The notes under the pieces: generated by a model
What the model saw: only the letters and a program-made list of their open reading frames with translations
What the model was told of the DNA's origin: nothing
Database searches by the model: none
Part shown: one piece after another, positions 13,752 through 15,532 of the stretch
Layout: each line of letters begins with the position of its first letter
How positions within the stretch are numbered: position 1 is the first letter of the stretch
Assembly: GCA_036564195.1 (NCBI GenBank)
Contig: DATCLA010000072.1
Span: 1 to 15,532, forward strand
From: DATCLA01 sp036564195
GTDB lineage: Bacteria; Bacillota; UBA4882; UBA8346
Reading direction: 5' to 3'
Length of the DNA stretch: 15,532 nucleotides
Made by a program: the position numbers and the translations under genes

Positions 13752-14882
13752 ATGGCCAAACGTGATTATTATGAGGTTTTGGGGGTCAGTAAGACTGCTA
13801 GTGATGAAGAGATTAAAAAAGCCTATCGGAAACTGGCACGTAAATATCACCCTGATGTCAATAAGGATAATCCTAAGGAAGCCGAACTAAAGTTCAAAGA
13901 GGTTAACGAAGCCTATTCCGTTTTGAGCGACCCGCAAAAGCGGGCTGCTTACGATCAATACGGCCATGCTGCCAGTGACCCGAATTTCGGGGCAGGCACC
14001 GGCGGCTTTGGAGACTTTGGTTTTGACGGTTTCGGTGATATTTTCGATATGTTTTTCGGTGGCGGGGGGCGTAGTTCCCAAAGAAGAAACGGGCCGCAAC
14101 GCGGTAATGACCTTCGTTATGATCTGGAAGTGGAATTTGAAGACGCGGCTTTTGGCAAAGAGACTACCGTGGAGATTCCGCGTACCGAAACGTGCCCAAC
14201 CTGTCACGGTAACGGCGCCAAACCGGGCACAGCGATCCGAACTTGTCCCCACTGTAATGGGACCGGCCAGGTCCAGGTTACGCAAACCACCGCTTTTGGG
14301 CGGTTTGTCAATGTCCGCACCTGTGAGCGCTGCCGCGGTGAAGGTAAAACTATTGAGACGCCTTGTCCCGAATGCCGGGGTAGTGGCCGGGTCCGTAAAG
14401 TTCGTAAGATTGATGTGAAGATTCCCGCCGGAGTGGAAAACGGCTCCCGGTTACGGGTTTCCGGCGAAGGTGAAGCCGGTATCCGGGGGGGATCACCAGG
14501 GGATTTATATATTTATATCTATGTGAAGAAACATCGCGAGTTCGAACGTCAAGGCGATGATGTTTACAGCGAAGTCAAGCTGAGCATGGCACAGGCTGCG
14601 TTAGGAACGACGGTGCTGGTGAATACCCTTGATGGTAAGGTTGAGTTGAAAATTCCCGAAGGTACCCAATATGGAACCACTTTCCGCTTGCGCGGCCGGG
14701 GGATCGTCCATCTGCGCGGCCAGGGTCGGGGCGATCATTATGTTAAAGTAAAAGTAACCACCCCGACCAAGTTGACTGGGGAACAACGCGAACTCTTGAA
14801 AAAACTGGCATTATCCTTCGGCGAAAAATTAACTCCGGATGAGAAGGGTTTTATCGACCGGGTGAAGGATGCGTTTAAATAA
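13752..14882 (+). CDS. dnaJ: Chaperone protein DnaJ (type I Hsp40)
   Basis: DnaJ delivers unfolded clients to DnaK and triggers its ATPase. The protein has 376 residues and full type I architecture: a J domain (about 5-70) with HPD at 33-35, a Gly/Phe-rich linker (about 80-106), and a zinc-binding domain with four CxxCxGxG repeats (C148/C151, C165/C168, C191/C194, C205/C208). Two beta client-binding domains and a C-terminal dimer segment follow. The ATG at 13752 follows AAGGA (13740-13744). A 245-bp spacer with a strong hairpin separates it from dnaK, unlike the tight spacing of the earlier operon genes, so dnaJ may be expressed at a lower level. A clear terminator follows it. Confidence 0.99.
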   Translation: MAKRDYYEVLGVSKTASDEEIKKAYRKLARKYHPDVNKDNPKEAELKFKEVNEAYSVLSDPQKRAAYDQYGHAASDPNFGAGTGGFGDFGFDGFGDIFDMFFGGGGRSSQRRNGPQRGNDLRYDLEVEFEDAAFGKETTVEIPRTETCPTCHGNGAKPGTAIRTCPHCNGTGQVQVTQTTAFGRFVNVRTCERCRGEGKTIETPCPECRGSGRVRKVRKIDVKIPAGVENGSRLRVSGEGEAGIRGGSPGDLYIYIYVKKHREFERQGDDVYSEVKLSMAQAALGTTVLVNTLDGKVELKIPEGTQYGTTFRLRGRGIVHLRGQGRGDHYVKVKVTTPTKLTGEQRELLKKLALSFGEKLTPDEKGFIDRVKDAFK

Positions 14883-14912
14883 TTTTATCTGTCGGATTTA
14901 TTAACCTACTTT

Positions 14913-14944
14913 AGGGAGCCGGATCGGTTCCTGTTTTCTTTTTT
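14913..14944 (+). terminator. Intrinsic terminator after dnaJ
   Basis: The stem AGG-(G)-AGCCG pairs with CGGTTCCT (14913-14932, one bulged G, GAT loop) and is followed by GTTTTCTTTTTT. This is a good Rho-independent terminator ending the heat-shock operon 31 nt after the dnaJ stop. Outer CTACTT and AAGTAG arms flank it. Confidence 0.8.
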
Positions 14945-14996
14945 AAAGAAACTTAAGTAGTGTGTTTTTCAAATATTCCAACTGGGGAGGGATTTA

Positions 14997-15532
14997 ATGG
15001 CGGAACTGTTATGGTGTGAAGTAAAAGTAGCGGCGGAGGCGGCGAAATTGGAATTGGTGGCCGAAGCTTTTCAGGCTGCCGGATCCGGCGGAGTAGTTTA
15101 TGATGATCCGGCGATTTTAAATTCCCGCCTTTATGCAGCGGATGAAGTCTTTAGTGATGAACTACTGCAAAATATTGCGGAAACTACCGGAGTGAAAGCT
15201 TATTTTCCGGTAGACGACCGCTTGGGTCAGCGGCTCACCGTACTTAAAGCCCAACTTGGGCAAGTCCTGGGCCGGACGCCGCAATTGCAGTTGCGCCGGA
15301 TCCGGGAGGATGACTGGTCGCAAGCTTGGAAAACCTATTTTAAGCCGGAGAAGATTGGCAAGGTGGTGGTTAAACCCAGTTGGGAAGAGTACCGGGCGGC
15401 CCCGGATGAAGTCCTGGTTGAGCTAGACCCAGAGATGGCCTTTGGGACCGGTAATCATCCCACTACTCGGCTTTGCCTCGAATTATTACAGGAGCTGGTA
15501 AGCCCGTCCCGCGCAATGCTGGATCTGGGGAC
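14997..15532 (+). CDS. prmA: Ribosomal protein L11 methyltransferase PrmA, 3'-truncated
   Basis: PrmA trimethylates lysines (and the N-terminus) of ribosomal protein L11 using S-adenosylmethionine. The window holds the first 178 residues; the frame is open to the right edge. The N-terminal substrate-recognition domain begins LLWCEVKVAAEAAKLELV. DDWSQAWKTYFKP (105-117) and DPEMAFGTGNHPTTR (144-158) are family hallmarks. The S-adenosylmethionine motif I begins at MLDLG (174-178), where the window stops. The ATG at 14997 follows GGGGAGGG (14984-14991). It follows the dnaJ terminator, so it likely has its own promoter, although none is convincing in the 50-bp gap. dnaJ-prmA is the standard Firmicute order. 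Identification is firm although only about 60 percent of the gene is present. Confidence 0.95.
   Translation, partial: MAELLWCEVKVAAEAAKLELVAEAFQAAGSGGVVYDDPAILNSRLYAADEVFSDELLQNIAETTGVKAYFPVDDRLGQRLTVLKAQLGQVLGRTPQLQLRRIREDDWSQAWKTYFKPEKIGKVVVKPSWEEYRAAPDEVLVELDPEMAFGTGNHPTTRLCLELLQELVSPSRAMLDLG

Noticed and set aside
13887..14418. Additional frames on both strands within dnaJ
   Set aside because: DnaJ coding is unambiguous across the region, and the extra frames have no start signals or family features.
1..15532. CRISPR arrays, tRNA or rRNA genes, insertion sequences
   Set aside because: No direct repeats with regular spacers, no tRNA-like or rRNA segments and no transposase motifs were seen in the intergenic regions.

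Overview
The window comes from an endospore-forming, single-membrane (monoderm) Firmicute, probably an anaerobe or thermophile of a clostridial lineage. The evidence is the spore protease gene gpr, a DnaK that lacks the N-terminal insertion typical of Gram-negative DnaK, a perfect HrcA/CIRCE heat-shock control region, strong AGGAGG-type ribosome binding sites, and an archaeal-like (group III) chaperonin gene inside the dnaK operon, an arrangement known from anaerobes such as Carboxydothermus. Gene order follows the Firmicute block gpr - x - lepA - hemW - hrcA - grpE - dnaK - dnaJ - prmA, with three departures. The species cannot be fixed from the sequence alone.

Left part (1-3896): the 3' end of a small membrane protein gene resembling BofA, then gpr, an unrecognised single-pass membrane protein in the slot where spoIIP often lies, and murJ, the lipid II flippase. 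murJ is preceded by a 267-nt structured spacer holding a perfect 8-bp inverted repeat and a strong unused-looking ribosome binding site in front of a 7-codon ORF. Middle part (3897-8065): lepA (elongation factor 4), with its own sigma-A promoter and a likely TTG start, then a gene on the opposite strand for a xylose-isomerase-like TIM-barrel protein, then hemW. The TIM-barrel gene and hemW diverge from a shared 191-bp promoter region.

Right part (8066-15532): the heat-shock operon. A sigma-A promoter overlapped by a perfect CIRCE operator leads into hrcA (repressor), a group III chaperonin, grpE (nucleotide exchange factor), dnaK (Hsp70) and, after a 245-bp spacer with a large hairpin, dnaJ (Hsp40). 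A good intrinsic terminator follows dnaJ, and prmA (L11 methyltransferase) runs off the right edge.

Functionally, HrcA should repress the whole chaperone set through CIRCE. GrpE, DnaJ and DnaK form the Hsp70 cycle, and the chaperonin adds a GroES-independent folding chamber to the same stress regulon. The most notable content is this chaperonin insertion. The less explained items are the 222-residue membrane protein, the murJ leader, the inverted TIM-barrel gene, a 36-nt repeat in grpE and several intergenic inverted repeats.
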